NCBI GenBank assembly: GCA_021794355.1
Contig: JAJYRA010000084.1
Span: 59,038-123,037 of the forward strand
From: Thermoplasmata archaeon
Lineage (GTDB): Archaea; Thermoplasmatota; Thermoplasmata; Thermoplasmatales; Thermoplasmataceae
Direction of reading: 5' to 3'
DNA: 64,000 bases
Part shown: positions 61,611 to 64,000 of the stretch, piece by piece
Layout of the letters: the number at the start of each line of letters is the position of its first letter
How positions within the stretch are numbered: position 1 is the first letter of the stretch
The notes under the pieces: generated by a model
Databases searched by the model: none
Told to the model about the DNA's origin: nothing
What the model saw: the letters and a program-made list of their open reading frames with translations, nothing else
Program-made: the position numbers and the translations under genes

Positions 61611-63497
61611 CTATGAAAGATTGGCTAATTCCCATTCTGAAGCCTCAATTTTGAGTTTCTTCATAATGTTCTGGGAATAGAACAGAGCGTTTGAAAATGG
61701 ATTATTTTTTCCACCCAAAAGAGAAATTTGAGAGGTATTAAATCCATAATCCTCCGGATTGATACCAAATTTATGGAGGTTAGACATTAATTTGTTCCTG
61801 AATATGAAAAGTGACATGGTGTTGTTTAGGATTTTCTTCCCATTTTCTGTGGTGAAGTCATTCGTGTCCTGAGAAATTATGAGGATTGAAGTTAGGAAAT
61901 GCCTTGATACTTTTATCATTTCTACCAATAATTCGCTGCACTGTTTGTCCCTTAGAAATGTGTGCCCCTCTTCAATCAGTATCAGGGATGGCTTTTCCTT
62001 GTTGGAACCCATGAATTCCCATGCAATCTGCAACTTTTCATACAGGTTCTCTGAACTACACTTTAATATTTTAAATTCTATATCTTCTGGCTTAGGGGAT
62101 TCCCTTAAAACACAGTTGTTCCACACATCCTCCACATACTCATTTAGCACGTCAAGAATCAAAATTCTACTGATCCTATTGAATGAGATTAATCTACTTA
62201 TAAGGATCTTGGAAAAAAAACTTTTTCCTGAACCTGTCTCTCCCAAAACAAGAACATTGTAACTGCTCATGGAAAATGGATCAAAGGCAAATGGTATTCC
62301 GGTTTGATCCTCTGTTCCCAGAATTACTCCAGGGGTACTCTTTTCATATAGTATGGGGAAAAAAGAAACGATCTTCCCTTTGGTCTGCGGAAATTCTACT
62401 ATTCTCTTTGATTTACTTAATAAATTAAACTCAGAATTCCTGTGGTCCGGAATCTTTAAATTTACGCCCCACAATCTAGAATAATTCTCCAGTGAGGAAA
62501 GGGATCTGGTTAAATCGTATGATTTATCAGCTCTTATGGAAAATAGTGCTTCAACATTGAAATAATATTTTTCAATATCCCTTCTCAGCTCCTTTGCAGC
62601 TTCCTCTCTGCTCTTTAACATACTGCCAACTGATCTATTACTTTCCCTAACTATCCTGTATCTTGTCAACACCTTGGAAATGGTTCTTTTAAAATTTGGG
62701 GTTTCCTTGGATATATTCTGAAACCTCACCACGGTGGTCAGAGGTAAATTTGAAGCCATAACAAAGCGAGAGATCTGAAAAAGGATTCCACCCTTCAGCT
62801 GGGTGAGTATGAGGTTGGTCGATTTTTCCCTTCCATAATAAAAATTCTTAAAATTTACACTTCCAGAGGTATTCCATATTTCTTTTTCCAGAATCTCTCT
62901 TTTCCTTTCTCCAGAAATTAAAATTGCTTCAACTCCATGCTTACCCAGTGATGATATGAGATTACTTACCGCATCTTTCCCACCTGAAATCCTTTCCATA
63001 TAGATGTAGGAACGGTATGCGAAAACCTCAGGACGGGATTTCCATATGTTATTGAGAGACGCAGTAATGGGACCCCTATTTTCAAGATTTATTTTCACTC
63101 TCTCTGTCATTGAAAACATTGTAAACTCAGTTCCCAAATATTCAGAAATACTCCCTAGAACATTAATCCGATTCCTGATGTTTTGAATACTTGAGTCCCA
63201 GGAGAAATCTGTTCTCAATTCCATAAGTATGGCTTCATCGGGTATTCCATGTTTTAAATTGTCCCTATGGCTTTTCTTTCTTTTTTTAACTGCTAATATG
63301 AACAGTACAGTAATACCGGATAATACGCAAAGAACCCCAATTTGTGTTGTTGGGCCAAAAATATAACCCATGGAAAGGAGTGATGTAATAAGTACAATTT
63401 CAGCTATTATACCTGGTCCTCGGCCATTTTCAATGGAAAATATATTTACCAGTGGCGTTAAATCTTCAAATCTTCCCTCATTCATAGAAATCCTCAT
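61611..63497 (-). CDS. Membrane-anchored VirB4/HerA-family ATPase (CedB-like)
   Basis: Two N-terminal TM segments; YNVLVLGETGSGKSFFSKILI, RILILDVLNEY, PSLILIEEGHTFL, ILIISQDTNDF. Start reset from 63614 because of overlap with upstream gene. Confidence 0.8.
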   Translation of the reverse strand: MRISMNEGRFEDLTPLVNIFSIENGRGPGIIAEIVLITSLLSMGYIFGPTTQIGVLCVLSGITVLFILAVKKRKKSHRDNLKHGIPDEAILMELRTDFSWDSSIQNIRNRINVLGSISEYLGTEFTMFSMTERVKINLENRGPITASLNNIWKSRPEVFAYRSYIYMERISGGKDAVSNLISSLGKHGVEAILISGERKREILEKEIWNTSGSVNFKNFYYGREKSTNLILTQLKGGILFQISRFVMASNLPLTTVVRFQNISKETPNFKRTISKVLTRYRIVRESNRSVGSMLKSREEAAKELRRDIEKYYFNVEALFSIRADKSYDLTRSLSSLENYSRLWGVNLKIPDHRNSEFNLLSKSKRIVEFPQTKGKIVSFFPILYEKSTPGVILGTEDQTGIPFAFDPFSMSSYNVLVLGETGSGKSFFSKILISRLISFNRISRILILDVLNEYVEDVWNNCVLRESPKPEDIEFKILKCSSENLYEKLQIAWEFMGSNKEKPSLILIEEGHTFLRDKQCSELLVEMIKVSRHFLTSILIISQDTNDFTTENGKKILNNTMSLFIFRNKLMSNLHKFGINPEDYGFNTSQISLLGGKNNPFSNALFYSQNIMKKLKIEASEWELANLS

Positions 63498-64000
63498 CTC
63501 TTTCTCTCTTCTGTAGAAGATTTGGCATGAATAATTCGGGGTGTTGCCTCCTTGAGCTCTCTTTTCTCTCCCTGATCTTTTCCTTACCGAATTCCATGGA
63601 TCTGCTGGCACCAAAACTCAATAGACTATACCCCGATAGGAAATAGAAACCTGAGAATAGTCCAGCCTTTGATTGGTTTAACCTGTAAGCAGAATAAATA
63701 AATGAGGATGGCAGGATTGTAAGTAGGGACAAAAACCCCAATTGAATGAAAAAATACCCGGTAAAATTCATATAAAAATAGATAATAAAAAGTATTATTA
63801 GTGGCGACAAAAGCAATTGAAAATATAAAATCCATAGTTTTATTATAATGCTCCTTAAAAAATCTATACCTATCAATGTGGAAAATACTGGTAGGAGAAT
63901 GTAAAGAGATATGAGTATGGCAATTCTGAGCATAAGAAAGCTCGCCATGGCGAATGCAGAAGTGAGGTATATCCCATCGAAAGCTATTTCCAGAACTATG
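63478..64000 (-). CDS. Polytopic membrane protein, VirB6/CedA-like (runs off right edge)
   Basis: Frame stays open past 63948: ..IVLEIAFDGIYLTSAFAMASFLMLRIAILISLYILLPVFSTLIGIDFLRSIIIKLWILYFQLLLSPLIILFIIYFYM. Confidence 0.55.
   Translation of the reverse strand, partial: IVLEIAFDGIYLTSAFAMASFLMLRIAILISLYILLPVFSTLIGIDFLRSIIIKLWILYFQLLLSPLIILFIIYFYMNFTGYFFIQLGFLSLLTILPSSFIYSAYRLNQSKAGLFSGFYFLSGYSLLSFGASRSMEFGKEKIRERKESSRRQHPELFMPNLLQKRERDEDFYE

Noticed and set aside
1-64000. CRISPR array, rRNA or tRNA genes
   Set aside because: No regularly spaced repeats and no recognisable rRNA or tRNA cloverleaf noticed in the intergenic regions inspected; a tRNAscan/Infernal run would be needed to exclude them.

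Overview
This is a chromosomal window from a low-to-moderate GC euryarchaeon, most likely order Thermoplasmatales. That placement rests on FttA/aCPSF1, a proteasome beta subunit, the GGGP synthase/UbiA lipid pair, archaeal RibK, aIF2beta with a TRAM domain, S17e, MptD-like, RaSEA-like and DnaK/GrpE/DnaJ genes. Most of it is housekeeping. Non-routine parts: (1) an ~11 kb locus (19.4-31.2 kb) placing an ESCRT-III/Snf7-like protein and an MIT-AAA Vps4-like ATPase around two membrane-anchored P-loop GTPases, a GAP1-like protein, a HEAT-like protein, a large coiled-coil protein and a divergent ClpP/SDH-fold protein. This is my main candidate for an undescribed system. (2) An SPFH/zinc-ribbon module at 11.8-14.5 kb. 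(3) A Hyf/Mbx-like membrane complex at 37.8-44.4 kb whose large subunit has lost the NiFe-ligand cysteines. (4) A decayed accessory patch at 44.8-47.3 kb with HicBA, imperfect duplications and a frame carrying three in-frame TGAs. (5) Two genes (PIN protein, Trm1) whose conserved N-termini are only reached by assuming ATT or ATA start codons, each overlapping the upstream TAA and preceded by a Shine-Dalgarno motif. (6) A VirB4/CedB-like ATPase and VirB6/CedA-like membrane protein at the right edge. (7) A Rieske gene and a membrane-protein gene interrupted by in-frame stops. All assignments are from reading the translations; no database search was run.
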